DNA of 64,000 bases from Eriocheir sinensis. Lineage: Eukaryota > Arthropoda > Malacostraca > Decapoda > Varunidae. Positions 31,684 to 44,788 of this stretch are shown here, piece after piece. The notes below the pieces were generated by a model. That model saw nothing but the letters and a program-made list of their open reading frames with translations, searched no databases and was not told the origin of the DNA. The DNA is taken from assembly GCF_024679095.1 (NCBI RefSeq), contig NC_066513.1, positions 4,175,023-4,239,022 of the forward strand, given 5' to 3'. Numbering within the stretch: the first letter of the stretch is position 1; each line of letters opens with the position of its first letter. The translations under genes and the position numbers were made by a program.

Positions 31684-34600
31684 TCACCTTACTGCACCCA
31701 CACCTCGCTGCCACCTGTCGTCCTCGTCCATGTAGCTATCCAGTCTACTCTTAAAACAAGCTATCGTCCTTGCACTAACTATGTGATTGCTGAGTCTATT
31801 CCATTCCCCCACCACCCTATTACTAAACCAATGCTTGCCTATATCTCTCCTAAATCTATACTTTTCTAATTTAAATCTATTACTGCGAGTTCTATCCTGC
31901 TGGCTAATTCTCAGTACTTTACTTATATCGCCTTTGTTGTAACCCTTGACCCATTTGAATACTTCTATCAGATCTCCCCGCACTCTTCGTCTCTCTAGTG
32001 AATGTAAGTTTAGATGTTTCAGCCTATTTTGATATGGGAGGTTCCTCAGCCCCTGAATCATCCTGGTCATCCTCCTCTGAACTGATTCTAGCAAGTTGAT
32101 GTCCATTCTGTAGTGTGGGCACCAAAACTGGACAGCATAATCTAAGTGTGGCCTAACTAACGCTAAATAGAGTCTGAGGATGACCTCTGCACTCCTGTTG
32201 GTTACCGTCCTGTTAATAAAGCCTAATCCCTGTTAGCCCTATTCCTCGCACTAATACATTGCTTCCTTAGTTTTAGGTCAGAGTTCAATAACACTCCTAA
32301 ATCCCTTTCACACTCAGACCTGCCTATCGCTGTGGAGTCTAAACTATACCCGTGTAATGGTTTGCGTGTTCCTACACTTGGTGATGTTAAAATTCCTCTG
32401 CCATTTCTCTGACCAAGCTGACAGTTTGTTGAGATCCTCCTGCAGTGCTCTAGCATCCTCCCCTGTCCTAATAGTGCGTCCTATTTTGGTGTCATCTGCA
32501 AATTTACCTATGTCACTAGTTATCCCATTGTCTATATCATTGATGTAGATAATGAATAGAAGCGGGCCTAAAAGTGAACCTTGAGGAACCCTACTGGTAA
32601 CATTACCCCATTCGGATTTTTTTACCGTTAATGGTAACCCTCTATTTCCTGTCGCTAATCCACGCCTTAATCCAATCAAATACCGTCCCTCTTATCCCAT
32701 GAGCCCTGACTTTATTTAACAGTCTCTGGTGAGGTACCTTATCGAAGGCCTTACTAAAATCAAGATAAACCACATCATAGCTCTCATCATTGTCAGCTGC
32801 CTCGAATACTCTATTGTAAAAGGATATAAGATTAGTGAGGCACGACTTTCCTTTAGTAAACCCATGCTGTGAGTCGTGAATTAAATTATGTCTGTCTATA
32901 TGGTCCCTAATACTATCAGCTATTATTGACTCAATCATTTTACCTATAACTGACGTCAAACTAATCGGCCTATAGTTCTCCATAGAAGATTTATCTCCCT
33001 TCTTAAATATTGGAATAATGTGTGCCTGCCTCCATGAAACAGGCACCACCCCAGTGTCTAGTGACTTCCCAAATACTTCTGTTAACTGCCCACTTATTTC
33101 AGTTTTGCATTCCTTTATTAACCTGGGGAAAAGTTCATCTGGCCCTGGCACCTTAGTGACTTTAAGTCTATCTATCTGTCTAATCACGAGCTCCCTACTT
33201 ATGTTGATGTTGGTTAATTCTTCTACCTCTTCTCCCCAGTAGATCTGTTCTCCCTGAGGTATATCATCTAATCTTTCTTTGGTAAATACAGTTAAGAAAT
33301 ATCTATTTAACGCCTTGCTCATTTCCTCATCACTATCAATCAGTGATTCTCCTGACTTAAGCAGCCCTATCTCATCCCTAACCTTGGTCTTATAAAGCTG
33401 AAAGAAGCCCTTTGGATTGGTCTTTGCTTCCCTGGCAATTCTAATCTCATAATTACGTTTTGCCATACGTGTGTTCTTCTTTACTGCTCTAGCTAAATCG
33501 TTGTAACTATCCCTTAGGTGAGTTTCCCCCCTTTTAATTCTAACATATAGTCTTCTTTTCCTTCCTATTTCAGTTTTTAGCCTGTCTGTCATCCATCGCG
33601 GGTAATTACCTGTTGACCTGACTCCCCTGTGAAGTATAAACTGTTTCTGTCCTAATTTAATCTCCCTGACCAGACTATTGTACTCACCCTCCAAGCTACT
33701 GACCTGACTAGTGACCTCACCAGAGATTAACGCCCCTCCCTGCTCTGGGTCCTGACCTACTTCTGATCTCACTCCCCTAAGTCTCAGCAGCTGCTTTCTT
33801 AAGCCCTCATAGTCTGCCTTCCTGAAGTCAGATATTAATGTGTTGTTACTGCTTACTCTATCCTCCCATTTAATATTAAATCTAATTTCCTTATGATCAC
33901 TGTTACCTAAAGAATCCCCAACCTCAATGTTGCTTATTATGTCCTCTCTATTAGTTAACAACAAATCGAAAATATTTTCTTCCCTCATTGGTGTTCTAAT
34001 TAACTGCTTAAGGAAACTATCCTGTATCACATCTAACAAATCCTGTGCCTCTTGGTCTCCGGATAAAGTATCCCACTCTATATTCCTATAATTGAAATCA
34101 CCAATTACACACACATTCCTATGTCTTGATGCCCTACTAATTTCTTGTAAAAGGGGTTGGCTACTGTCCCTGGTAAGGTTGGACGGTCTGTAAAGTACTC
34201 TTATGACAAGCTTCTCCTTCCTACCTATTGTTTCTACCCAGAGGGATTCTGTATTGCTATCTTCCTTGATTGAGTTGTTAATGACACACTTAAGATTGTC
34301 CCTGACGAAGAGTGTGACCCCACCCCCCTTCCTGCCTATTCGATCTTGGTGGAATAACTTATACCCTTCAATCTCTAATTCTGGGAGAAAGTGTCTGTCT
34401 GCAGTGTTTATCCATGACTCTGTGTAGCTATCATATCAAATTTCTCTACGCATGCCATTCCCCTCAATAAATCTATCTTATTCCTAATACTTCTACTGTT
34501 TGTATAGTACACATTTAGACCTACCCCTTGCCTTACCCTGCAGCCGCTATAATTATTACTACATTTAGTGCTCCCACTTGGTATTGCCATCTTAGGCCCC

Positions 34601-34758
34601 TTCTTACTTACCCTAAAAACCCTGCAGGGCCCCCAATCCACGTTCAAGGGCATCAGACAAGATCTGTACCCCCTCCCATGAAAGGTGAACCCCGTCTCTC
34701 TGGTATAGGTGGTTCTTGCCAAAGAAACTGTCCCAGGCATCGACAAATTTCCATCCAT
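31684..34758 (-). pseudogene. CR1 LINE ORF2: endonuclease and reverse transcriptase, frameshifted
   Basis: Endonuclease pieces lie at 34758-34408 (YYTNSRSIRNKIDLLRG) and 34114 onward (MCVIGDFNYRNIEWD, NSDHKEIRF). The 490-residue block 34114-32642 continues through the RT fingers and palm (YRPISLTSVIGKMIESI, YLDFSKAFDKVPHQRLL). After a frameshift near 32650 the frame continues with RVPQGSLLGPLLFIIYIND and FADDTKIG, keeping the catalytic Asp pair. The C-terminal block is at 32106-31684 (RRVRGDLIEVFKWVKGY). It is the longest RT-bearing element of its family here. Confidence 0.85.
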
Positions 34759-35495
34759 TGGCTTTGCAATAATTTGCCAACCTGCAGTTTAATGCAATAG
34801 CCCTGGACATCCAAATGGCACCAACCCGCCGCCTTGGCAGAACCCCACACACCACAGGAACCCCGCCTTTAGACGTAATTCTTCGAATGGCCTCAATGTA
34901 GCAACACAGGAGCTGCTCACTACCTAACCTGCCTATGTCGTTCCCTCCCACGCTCAGGCAGACGCTGGGTTTGACTCCCTCACCTGACATGCACGACTCT
35001 ACCCTGTCGCTGACATCCTTAATCCCCGCCCCAGGAAAACACACCCTGGTCCTACGTGTCCTATCTTTAGCACAGAAGGCCCTATCTAACAACCTGACCT
35101 GGCTATCCCCAACAACCAAAATGTTACCTCTGGGCAGGGATTTGTCATCTGCCCTCCTCTCCTTCACCTCCTGCTCCTTCACTCCCTCCCTCAGCTCAGA
35201 GAGAGCCTGGAAGGAGTTGCGGCACTCCACATCCGCAGGACTGGTCCTCTTCAGCTTTAAGCAGTTGCCATGGCTCTTGACTACCTGCCAGCCCCCATCT
35301 TGTGACGGTGTACTATGTACATCGCCTGTCTGAGGACCTGATGAACGAAGGACTCAGTTTTCCTTCCTCATGGCCTCCACAGTCCTCTCCAACTCTTCAG
35401 TTCTCTCCAAGAGAGAATTTTACTAACTCAACTGTACCCACACCGGCCCTGCCTCCTCCCCTCCTTGCACCACTGTAACTCTTCCCACCAGACAT
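34613..35495 (-). pseudogene. CR1 LINE ORF1 with SGNH/GDSL esterase-like domain
   Basis: The long open part (35230-34613) carries the hydrolase blocks in order: GNILVVGDSQVRLLDRAFC (nucleophile Ser in GDSQ), VCLSVGGNDIGRL (GGND block) and YQRDGVHLSWEGVQ (Asp and His of the triad). All three catalytic blocks look intact. Esterase domains are known in ORF1 of the CR1 clade, where lipid hydrolysis or membrane interaction is suspected but not settled. The upstream Gly/Arg-rich start (35495) is separated by a stop within LVKFSLGEN and a helical ELERTVEAM stretch. Confidence 0.7.
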
Positions 35496-35569
35496 GGTCA
35501 ACACAAGAGCTAGCCCGAGCACGTCCTATCACCCTGAGGACCTGAGGTGAACTGTGAACATGGGCTGTG

Positions 35570-36355
35570 ACTTTGAATCTGATGAAGGCCCACATTCGCA
35601 CGTGCCACAGGTAGATCTCATTTTTCTAAATTCCTGTATGCCCTGATTATTTTTTTTTAATAACTGTGTGGTGAAAGATAATTATAATCTATAAAATTGT
35701 TAGGCATGACTACAAACACATTAAATCAGCTTCCGAGTCTCGCCAGCGCTTGATGGCTTTAATTATTAACTCATTGATAATGGTAGTACTTTATCAAATT
35801 CCTTTTATATTTTTTTGACACGTTTATCTCTTAGTATTTTATTTTATTTTTATGTTGAGCCTTTGGCATAGGTAGGCTTTCATGATTGTGTCTACTGGTC
35901 AGCCCCAGCCTGTTAGTAGGGCAGGCAAGTATTTTATAGTGGTGCCTTTCTTGTTTGGCTCATGCTGAGCCCATAGAGCTCCACTTCATCTCTTGAGAGA
36001 GTTTTGCTGGATTTTGGGTTGCTAGGTGTTCACCCAGGACTGCATGTGGATTGTCTTCAGCCACTCGGCAATGACCGAAAATTGTCAGCTTATAGTTGCT
36101 GGTGAAACTTGAATCCAGGTCCTCTAGGAGACCTTGTCCATTTACTGGCCACTTGGCCGCCACCTCTGCTGCATTTCTGGATTGGGAAGTTAATGAGATC
36201 AAATATTATCTTCCTAATTTAACCATTGATGTTGAACTTTGCTGCCTTTTTCATTCTCTAATTACATTATTGAACAAAACATTCAATAATTATAGTTATT
36301 CATAATATTGAAATCTTTAATTATGTAATTTCCAGCACCAGGTTTGCCCTAAATC
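35570..36355. other. Unassigned sequence
   Basis: AT-rich, no supported ORF, no obvious repeat structure. Short minus and plus ORFs at 35960-36305 overlap each other and show no motif. Confidence 0.4.
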
Positions 36356-36359
36356 AAAA

Positions 36360-36710
36360 TGATTTGGCATTTTCTGATATTCCTTTTTGCAGCCTTGCTG
36401 CACAAGACTATCTACTCTTGCTCTTCCCTATTCTACCCAAATCACCTATGCAAGAGTTAACCATCCTCTTCATTCTTTCTGCTTGTAAGCTCTGGAACAG
36501 CTTTCCTCTGTCTGTATTTTCTCCTGCCTACGACTTGAACTCTATCAAGAGGGGATCGAGTATCAAGACGCCTCTCCTTCTGAAACTGACGTACCTCTCT
36601 TCTGTCTTCTCATTTTTTCCTTTTACTGGAGCAGTACTCGGTGGGCTTCTTTTCCTTTTGTTTCTTGTTCTTGAACTGCTTCTGGTACAAAAAAAAAAAA
36701 ACTATTGAAA
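36360..36710 (+). mobile_element. Jockey-type LINE 3' terminus with poly(A)
   Basis: Contains SACKLWNSFPLSVFSPAYDL, then SIKRGSSIKT, the C-terminal end of jockey ORF2. It closes with a 12-base A run near 36690. It is 5'-truncated and inserted on the plus strand. Confidence 0.65.
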
Positions 36711-36954
36711 CTTCAACTTCCCAAGAGTTTTATTTCAAATTTATTAAAATTACAGAACTTTCTTTCTAATAGTGTTAATGTTGAAAACCTGCAGCTTTTT
36801 AAGGGTTCGGTGAATGTTTCTTATTCAAAGAGGGATTGGCAAATTGTTTAATTTTTTTTTCAGAGCCAGATATTTCTTCCATTACGGCCCAGTCATATAT
36901 ATAGTCCTCTTAGCTCTCCCCAGGTACTGGCATTCATTAGAAGGTAGTTGGATG

Positions 36955-37821
36955 TAATGCACCATCTCCTGAATGCACCAGACCGAATGCACCCCAGCCT
37001 AGTTTGAATGCACCAACTTTGTAGTCTGAATGCACCAGACTGAATGCACCACCTGCCTAGTCTGAACGCACCCACTTTCTAGTCCGAATGTAGTAATAAA
37101 TGGAAGTCTTGTTCACCACAGTGTTAGTTACCAAGAGTGTAACAGTAAATTAATACAAGCATCATACAGAGTCTTTATTAGTCTTCATTAAAATTTTAAA
37201 ATTTTGGTGGCGAACCCGCGTGACGAACCGCACTGGTGACGAAATGGGGTGTATCCTTCTGGATCCTACATATTTTCTTCTGTTTGCTCAGCCTTACTAG
37301 TAGAGGGAACAACTTTGTCTCGTCATAAAGTATATTTTTGGCTTCCTGGCGTGGTCTTACATCTCCTTCACACACTACACATGGAAAGTGAATCCAGTCC
37401 TTATGTCCTGTGGTATTCATTGTAAATGGATTGAAGGCTTGGCGATGTCTTCTCTGTACTCCCAGAATTGTAACTGACTGAAGGCATTGTGCTGATACTG
37501 TCGAAAGTTCTCCTAAACTACTGGTAAACACACTACAAGTAAACAGGCAGTTAGGCCTATTCTGTCAGCTGAGACTGTGGAAACGAGCTGTTATTTATAA
37601 ACAGTTCCTAAACCATTAGTAAACAAGTAGTTATAGGAGCTAAAATGTAAAATATTAACTGGCCTTAGATCGGTGCATTGGAACCATAAAGGGTGGTGCA
37701 TTCAGACTGGGAGTGGTGCATTAGGACTAGGCCTGTGGTGCATTGGAACCTTATACGTGGTGCATTCAGACCAAGGATTGGTGCATTTTGGCAGTGGTGC
37801 ATTCAGGCAGTGGTGCATTAA
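36955..37821. mobile_element. Foldback-type element with inverted arrays of a GGTGCATTC motif
   Basis: The left 36955-37090 holds seven copies of a TGAATGCACC-like word. The right 37672-37821 holds eight copies of the reverse complement GGTGCATTC, spaced 15-30 bp. The 580-bp middle contains an unrecognised minus-strand ORF (37531-37196, with HFPCVVCEGDVRPRQEAKN). Inverted arrays of a short tandem word are the architecture of Drosophila foldback (FB) elements; the homology is structural only. Confidence 0.55.
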
Positions 37822-38109
37822 GACCATAAACCCATTAGAAACAATTGTTGAGCACAGTGACATGTGTTTGGAATGCCTAAGACAGTTGATCGCAGGACAA
37901 GTTACTGTTTGTCGTTGATGAGGTTTCAGGCCCTGCTCCACTGCTGGTGCAGTGCTCTGCGAGGGCCATCAACAATTACAATGTTAGCCTCAATCATAAT
38001 CCTCAATGTACTTTTCTCAAACATCGTAGTGAGTTAGTGAGTCTTAATTGCTTTCATGAATAATATCACAAATCTCCATTGGTTCAGTTTTCATGTCCGA
38101 TATTTTCGT

Positions 38110-39990
38110 TATACAGTAGTATCATCATCGTCATTTCATCGACACCTGCTCCTAGGAGCTCCCAGCAGGGGATGGCCATGGCAGAAGAGCTTCCAACTTT
38201 CACTGTCCAGACACTCCCTCCTTGCCTGCTCAAAGTTTCTCAAAGATCTTTCCCCCCTCTCCCTAATGCACTATTGCACCCTATCCCTCCATTTCACTGG
38301 AGGTCGTCCTCTAGCATTCCCTCCCTCCATCTCACTCACACCCTTCTGGTCATCTTACTCTCCTCCATTCGCTCCATGTGGCCAAACCAGTTTAAAGTCT
38401 GTCGCTTCGCTTCTTCCACCACTCCACACCTCTTCCCTTCACCCCTGTGACACATTCCAAAATGCTCGTACACACTTTCATTACTCATTCCATCCATTCT
38501 ACTCACACCACAAGCACTCCTCAAATAACTCATTTCCACTGCCTACACTCTAGACCTCTGACTTTCATTCCAGGGCCACGTTTCACTTGTATATGTGAGG
38601 GTTGGTACTGTTATTGTATTTCTCAAATCCCTCTTTACCTCCATGCTCACACTTCTGCCATTCATGATTTGTCCCAAAGACCCTACCACTCTTCTTCCTT
38701 GCAATGCCCTTTCTCTTATCTCTCCCTCCGTACTACCATGCTTACACATAACTGATCCAAGGTACTTAAACTCATTGACCTCCTCCATTTCTTCACCATT
38801 TAAAATTATTTTGCATTCTTTTTCACATTCAATTCCCACTCTATATGGGCATACAAAATCTACAACCTCACTTCTACTTATCTCACAAACCATCACTTTA
38901 CTTTTGTTGACATTTATTTTCAGTTTTCTCCTATTACAGACACTATCAAAAACACTGACCAAATTTTGTAGGTCACTTTCATTTTCTGCAATGAGCACCG
39001 TGTCATCAGCAAACAATATCGAATTCAGTACCCTCTTCCTTCCCTCATCGAACAGTCTTACTCCAACTTCTCCAACTTTGCCCTTCATTTCTCTAATAAC
39101 ACCATCCATATAAATATTGAATAACCATGGTGACATGACGAACCCTTGTCTTAAGCCCAGTTTTATCTCAAAATGTTCACTTGTTTCTCCAGTAATTTTG
39201 ACACATGCAGATGCATCATCATAGAAAGACTTTATTGCACTAAGCAGTTTTCCTCCCACACCATAAATCTTTAAAACATCCCACAATGCAATCCAATCAA
39301 CTCTGTCATAAGCTTTTTCCAAATCCATGAAGGCAGTGTATAGTTTGTTTCCTTTTGCTAATATTTTTTTCTACTACCATCCTGAAGGCAAATATTTGAT
39401 CCACACATCCCCTTTCCTTCCTGAAGCCCCTTGTTCTTCACTGATTTTCTCTTCTGTAAGTCTTTGCACCCTCTCTATTATGACTTTTCCATATACCTTT
39501 TCGGGTATACTCAGGAGACTTATGCCTCTATAGCTCCCACATTCCCCTCTCCTGCCCTTCCCCTTGTAAACTGGGACAATGATGGCTTTCGTCCACTCTG
39601 CTGGCACCCCCCCCCCCCTCCCATGCTACTTCACATATCTTGACCTTCCATTTAACAACTACATCTCCACACTTCAACATTTCTGCTGTGATTCCATCAA
39701 TTCCTGCTGCCTTTCCATTTTTTAATCTTTTTATTGTCTGATTTACTTCTTCATATTTTATACTTTCTTTATATACTCCTCCTCTACTCAAAACTGCTGC
39801 TGTTACAGCTGCTGGACGTCCATCCTCAAAATTCATTAAGTTTTTGAAATGTTCTCTCCATCTCTTTTTCACAGCTTCCCTGTCTTTCAACATCTTTCCA
39901 TTCTCTTCCATAACTTCATTTATTTTCCTTGGAGATATTTTCTGCATTTCTTTCATTTTTTACAATTTTTTTACAATTAAATATCCAACA
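38110..39990 (-). mobile_element. LINE of an RTE-like group, RT to 3' tail, decayed
   Basis: Minus-strand pieces in order: KRWREHFKNLMNF and GKAAGIDGITAEMLKCGD at 39956-39528, WTKAIIVPVYKGKGRRGECG to 39374, the RT core MDLEKAYDRVDWIALWDVL at 39328-38543 with FADDTVLIAENESDL, and a C-terminal part LNWFGHMERMEESKMTRRV near 38336. The 3' end falls near 38110 in a GATGAT tail. Endonuclease sequence is missing. It contains at least three frameshifts. The clade call is uncertain. Confidence 0.75.
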
Positions 39991-40099
39991 ATTATTTCCA
40001 ACTCACTGAACATTTATCACACACATTTTATCTTTGAGTACAAACACTAATTAATAGTCATGATCAGTCATGTTACGAATTCTCTCAGTTTGAGTCTGG

Positions 40100-41212
40100 A
40101 GAACTACTCAACACTGGTCATTCGCTGAATGGTTGATTTCAGGCTTCTTGTATCTTACACAATTTATGCATTTCTTCTCAGCCATGATGCACTCCTTTGA
40201 TTTATGTTTGCCAGTGCATTTGAAACATTTTGGGGCTTCTCCATTCCTCTTAGCAGTACAGTTGCTCTCTGACAATGATAGCATATAATTGCATGGTATC
40301 TGTCTCTCACTGTGTATATTCCCCATTCTAATTTTAACTTGTCATGATTCTTGTGAATCAGCACTCTCACAGTTGGGTCGCACATCAGAATGTAGTGCAT
40401 TGTACAACCGCCAGCGGCTGGCTTACTAAAAATCAGCTCAATCTTATTCTCAACACCCTCAATTGTGTGTAAGAACTCATTGCAGTCTAAGATGGTCTCC
40501 TTTATTTTTTCCCTGGTCTACTCTTTATGCACATTGCATATCATGATCTTTGGTTTCATCTTTCCAACACTCTTGGTACTAATTTGCTCAACAGACTCCA
40601 ATTTTTGAGCAGCCTCATCCTTTGTGTTCTCATTATCAAAGTTCATGACAATATTACCTCCATTAGTGAATCTTGAATCAGTTATTTGAATACTATTCAA
40701 TGCCTGGGAGACTTCATCCTTCATGTCTGTTGCCTTCTTTTCCTAGGCAGAAGCTTTCACAACTATGAGATTCTTCTTCACTTCCCTGCCTCTCTTTGCC
40801 ACCTCAGCCTAGCTAGATTCAGCATGCTCAGCACGAAGCGTGTCAACAACTGATCCCAGCACCTCATGCACCTTCTCAGCCCTTGATTCAACCTCATCCT
40901 TAACCATAGATATTTTTTTTAGATAATTCTTGCTTGAATTCATCCAATTTTTCCACAATGCTGGTAGCCAGAGATGATTTATGGAGGCATGGGGTGCATA
41001 TCCAGTTTATTTTGGGTGTATTGCTTGAGTCCAGTCAAATTAGCACACTTTACATGACACCACCTAGGACACAAAGAGCATCCATTCCACTTCTTACCTG
41101 AGAATTCCACACAAACAAGCACAAATCCCCCAGTCCCTTGGCCCCGACAGCCATGTCGACACTTTATGTGTGGAGCTAAACGCAACACACATCCACTCAA
41201 CACCATGACCAC
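40100..41212 (-). pseudogene. LINE ORF1-like remnant with PHD finger and zinc knuckle
   Basis: The N-terminal part (41212-40979) shows a PHD-type Cys4-His-Cys3 pattern: CRHGC, then CSLCPRWCHVKCANLTGLK. Further on, broken frames include a helical segment (KDEVSQALNSIQ, GGNIVMNFDN) and a CCHC block CFKCTGKHKSKEC near 40200. PHD fingers combined with zinc knuckles are known in ORF1 proteins of CR1- and jockey-related LINEs. Stops separate the pieces. It is in the same orientation as the RT fragment at 38110-39990 but the junction lacks an endonuclease, so the two may be unrelated. Confidence 0.6.
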
Positions 41213-41269
41213 TCACTCACCAAAGTTAAGTGACTGGTGTGGAAAACAGGTGGACGATGAAAGCACAGG

Positions 41270-42115
41270 CAACCACTGGTGAACATTTAAACATACGGTA
41301 GCAGGGGCTTGGTAGGTGCTGGGCAGGTGTGGCAGTGTGAAAGCTGTCTGTGTGGTGTGGTGCCATGAGGTGGTAAGCAGTGCTGGTTTGGTGTGTGGAT
41401 CAACAGGTATTGGTCTTAGTTTGAGAGGTAGTCATTCAGTTAGGTCACTTTGGTGGTAACGACAACCTTTAGAATGGCTTGGTGTACTTAAGGTAGTGCC
41501 AGCAGGGAGAGGGGGAGCATTTTCAGGGCTCCACCCTATCCAGCACTCATTGCCCAAACATTCTCCAAAAATTCTTTTCCCCTCTGTCATTTTTCTTGCC
41601 CCTTTTGAGGGAATACTGAGCCCTGGCAGGCAGTTTTCTTTCAGTGAGTATCTAATAAAGGTGTGAACAGGTATGGTTTAAAGGGTATACAATAGTAATT
41701 ATTATGGTTACCAGCTGTGGACAGGTGTATCTGCAGAGGAGTAGGACAAGCGTAAGTGGGACAGGTGTAGAGCAACAAGTATGGAGTAACAAGTGGGGAT
41801 GTAAGGAACACACAGCCCCAGGGTGTTTATAAAGGAGGTATCAAGCTTTTGGCAGGTGTGTTTGCTGCTGGGTATTGTGGCATGATGGGGCTGGACTTGG
41901 CTGGGCTGGCGAGGCGGGTCATCTGGCTTTGGAGTCACGGTTAAGTATGATGTTACACTGTTCTCTTGTTGAAAAGTCCCATGTAGGTGATGGTGTGTTG
42001 TGCTGGTGAGAGGTGTCAGTCTGTTAAATGTAGTGAGTTACTTCACCAATCATTACCCTAATCACTTTTACTCATGAGTTTGTAAGGGCGAGTGACAGTC
42101 AGCTGGAGGCTTTTG
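41270..42115. repeat. Dispersed G/T-rich repeat, copy 3
   Basis: Shares with 28690-29052 and 29840-29910 the stretches GCTTGGCAGGT-like, GGAGTAACA, GGTGATGGTGTG and CTCATGAGTTTGTAAGGGCG. No coding content. Confidence 0.45.
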
Positions 42116-42119
42116 ATGT

Positions 42120-42866
42120 AAATGTGGTATTGCTGTATGTAGTAATCTCATTTCTTTTATCTTGCTTACCACAGAACAGGATGTGGCATATTAACCAATT
42201 TTGGCAAGCTATCCCTTGCTGACCGACTTGTAGCTTCCTGGTGATGTAGTGTAGGGTCAATTGGCATGAGGCATGGACTGGAGGGTGAGATACACGATGC
42301 AGGGGAGGGAGGAGAGTATGCCCGCAGGGGATGTGGGTACGCACGGTAACACAACCTGTTGAATTAAATGCATCTTATTTGCATTAAGGATTGTGCACTG
42401 GTGTCTTTAGTTGTTTAATTATATTCTAGAATTGTTGACCCTGGAGAAGCAACCAAGAGAAGATTCTCAAGACTTTGGAGCTGCAGATGAGGGTCATAAT
42501 AGCAAGGAAAACTGTTCTCACCTCTGCTGTCAGTCTTCCGGGAGGGCGAGGTATGAAATCTGTGGCAGTCAGGTGCCGGTAGCGAGTGTTGTTTGCTGTC
42601 ACCCCCCCCCCCCCCCAGGAGGCTGCCTCAGTCCTATGTTCACATGCGCAAGGGACTGATGATCCTGTGGGGTCTATTTTGAGCAAGCGATGTGTGGATC
42701 AAGCCATTTGCATCCCTCCGGCAGCCCCTCCCTCATCACTGCCCTTTTAACAAATATTTTTTGCAAATGGAAATTTTCAGAGAAATGATTTTAGACTGAT
42801 ACATTAGATGCTCAAAACAGCCCCCACAAAATGAACCAAGTTCAAGATGCATGTTGCATATAGGTC
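42120..42866. other. Unassigned sequence
   Basis: Contains a C-run at 42602-42616 and no supported gene. Small ORFs on both strands overlap and show no motif. Confidence 0.4.
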
Positions 42867-42871
42867 CAAGG

Positions 42872-43173
42872 CTACAAGGAAAAGTAACAGTGGGATAAAT
42901 AAGTGATTGTTATGTACCTTTTTTTATTAAAGCATTGTATCTTAAAACGTAAGCCACAGCAGCCACAAACTGATCTCTCATTGCAGCTTGAGGCAATGAT
43001 GACATGTCCCCGGTCCTCGTAATCTTGTGGCTTTCTACTGTTGCTCATCGTCGTCTTGACAAGACCACCTCTCCTTACATAGTCCCCTGGACGGTCGGAC
43101 TGCACGGCCATGAGTTGAGTGGATGAACCCTGATGCAGCATTGCCTCACAGTGAATGACGTCAGAACACACTC
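42872..43173 (-). CDS. Candidate exon or ORF of an unknown minus-strand gene
   Basis: An acceptor-like CTGTTTGCAG precedes an open stretch that reads VCSDVIHCEAMLHQGSS onward, with several Cys near its end (SSCNERSVCGCCGLR). A donor GTAAGG within it would cut it to 43173-43078; otherwise it runs to a stop at 42872. An AATAAA is present on the minus strand near 42925 but before the stop, which argues against this being a plain terminal exon. No family recognised. Whether it is coding is uncertain. Confidence 0.3.
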
Positions 43174-43531
43174 CTGCAAACAGTAGTAAAGCATAAGGCT
43201 ACACTTACTGCAAGTGTACAGTCACGATATAAAGTGATGTTGCCGCTTTCAGAATGTTTCGTACGGGAGCATTTGAAGGTAACTAAAGTGATGTGTATTT
43301 ATTGCTTATGATATAATGTTCCCTTTTAATGATAATCTATATAATACGTTGTGATGTAAAACACAAAAAAATAACGTAGTAGTGCCTGAATTACAATTAT
43401 ACATTCATTTGTTTTAAAAAATGCAACTGTGAATGTCATGTGTTGTCTTCAGTACTGAAGCTTGAAATGATTTGGCTCACGTCGTGTTCTTATCTTTGCA
43501 AAAGAGTTGTTATACGTCGTTCAGATTTAGG

Positions 43532-43776
<245 letters not shown>

Positions 43777-43779
43777 GAG

Positions 43780-44785
43780 TCCTTGATTTGCACGATAGAT
43801 GCGTTCCAGAAGGGACCGTGCAAAGTAAATTTCGTGCAATGTAAGGATGATCACCCTCAGTACTGGAGTAAACTGGGTTATTACTGAAAATCACTCTGCA
43901 CCTCCAAAATACGATATTATGCCTCCATATTGTACTGAAGGGACGAAATACATGTCCCTTATCCATAATATGAAGGTGGAAAAACTTAAAAATAATGAAA
44001 AAGTGGTAAAGGTAGTGAAAAGGCATATTATACATATGCTACATACACTATGTTAAAGGATGGGAGTTGATTGAGTAAACCTCGATCTCTTTGGAGTACT
44101 ACCACATGCTGGAGAATCTGATGGGTGCTTGGGAGCCATGGGAAGTTGGTAACACACTGAATGAACGGGGAGAGGGACGCTACCACAGCCGTGCGTGGGT
44201 AAAGAATGAGCGGCACGGCCCGGGTGGCTGTAAACACAGCGGGTGGTGGTAAACACCTAGTGATGCCTGGTGGCTGCATTACTGAACTAAATCAGCCGCG
44301 CGAATCAATTATGATTCCCCTCATCCAACCTCTCTACCTCCCACTCGGGTGTTGCTCCCTCTTCCTGGCTTGTCTACCCTTTGGTCTCCAGCTCCTCCTC
44401 CCATCACTTTCAAAACCTGCTGATTCTCCTTGCAATATCACCTCACTGCCTTAGATTCCCTTCTCTTTCTTTGACAAATCTACACTCCATTTGCTTTGAT
44501 TATTCTATTATAACTGAGAGCCATCTTCCCCTGGTGCTTTATCATCCTTCTATGGACCAGCTTGGAAACATATTTGAAGTCTTCATCTGAATCTGTTCAT
44601 AAAGTGGGAACATGGAATAAATGTGGGATAAAGTTTATAAAATAAAATTTCATAAAACCTTTCATTTTCTTCTTTACCCTGTAACTAACTATGACTGATG
44701 AGTTTAACGTGGCAGGTTGGAAAAGGAGCTTAGGTACCATGAAAACAATCAAGTTACTACTATACTTGCAACTGTACCTAAAATT
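43780..44785. other. Unassigned sequence, possibly old LINE debris
   Basis: No supported gene. 44330-44600 translates into Leu/Pro/Ser-rich pieces that could be LINE remains but carry no diagnostic motif. Confidence 0.3.
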
Positions 44786-44788
44786 CTA

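Larger units (their letters stand above)
31512..35565 (-). mobile_element. CR1-type LINE, near full length, frameshifted
   Basis: ORF1 starts near 35495 (MSGGKSYSGARRGG) and contains an SGNH/GDSL-esterase-like domain. ORF2 follows with endonuclease and reverse transcriptase. The 3' end at about 31512 is TTCTTATG repeats on the minus strand. The 3' UTR shares the phrase GGCCTCTTGCAG with the plus-strand copy at 23260-24045, so both are one family. Frameshifts and stops break both ORFs. Confidence 0.85.

Noticed and set aside
28215..42115. CRISPR-like array
   Set aside because: G/T-rich words are irregularly spaced and diverged; the sequence is eukaryotic.
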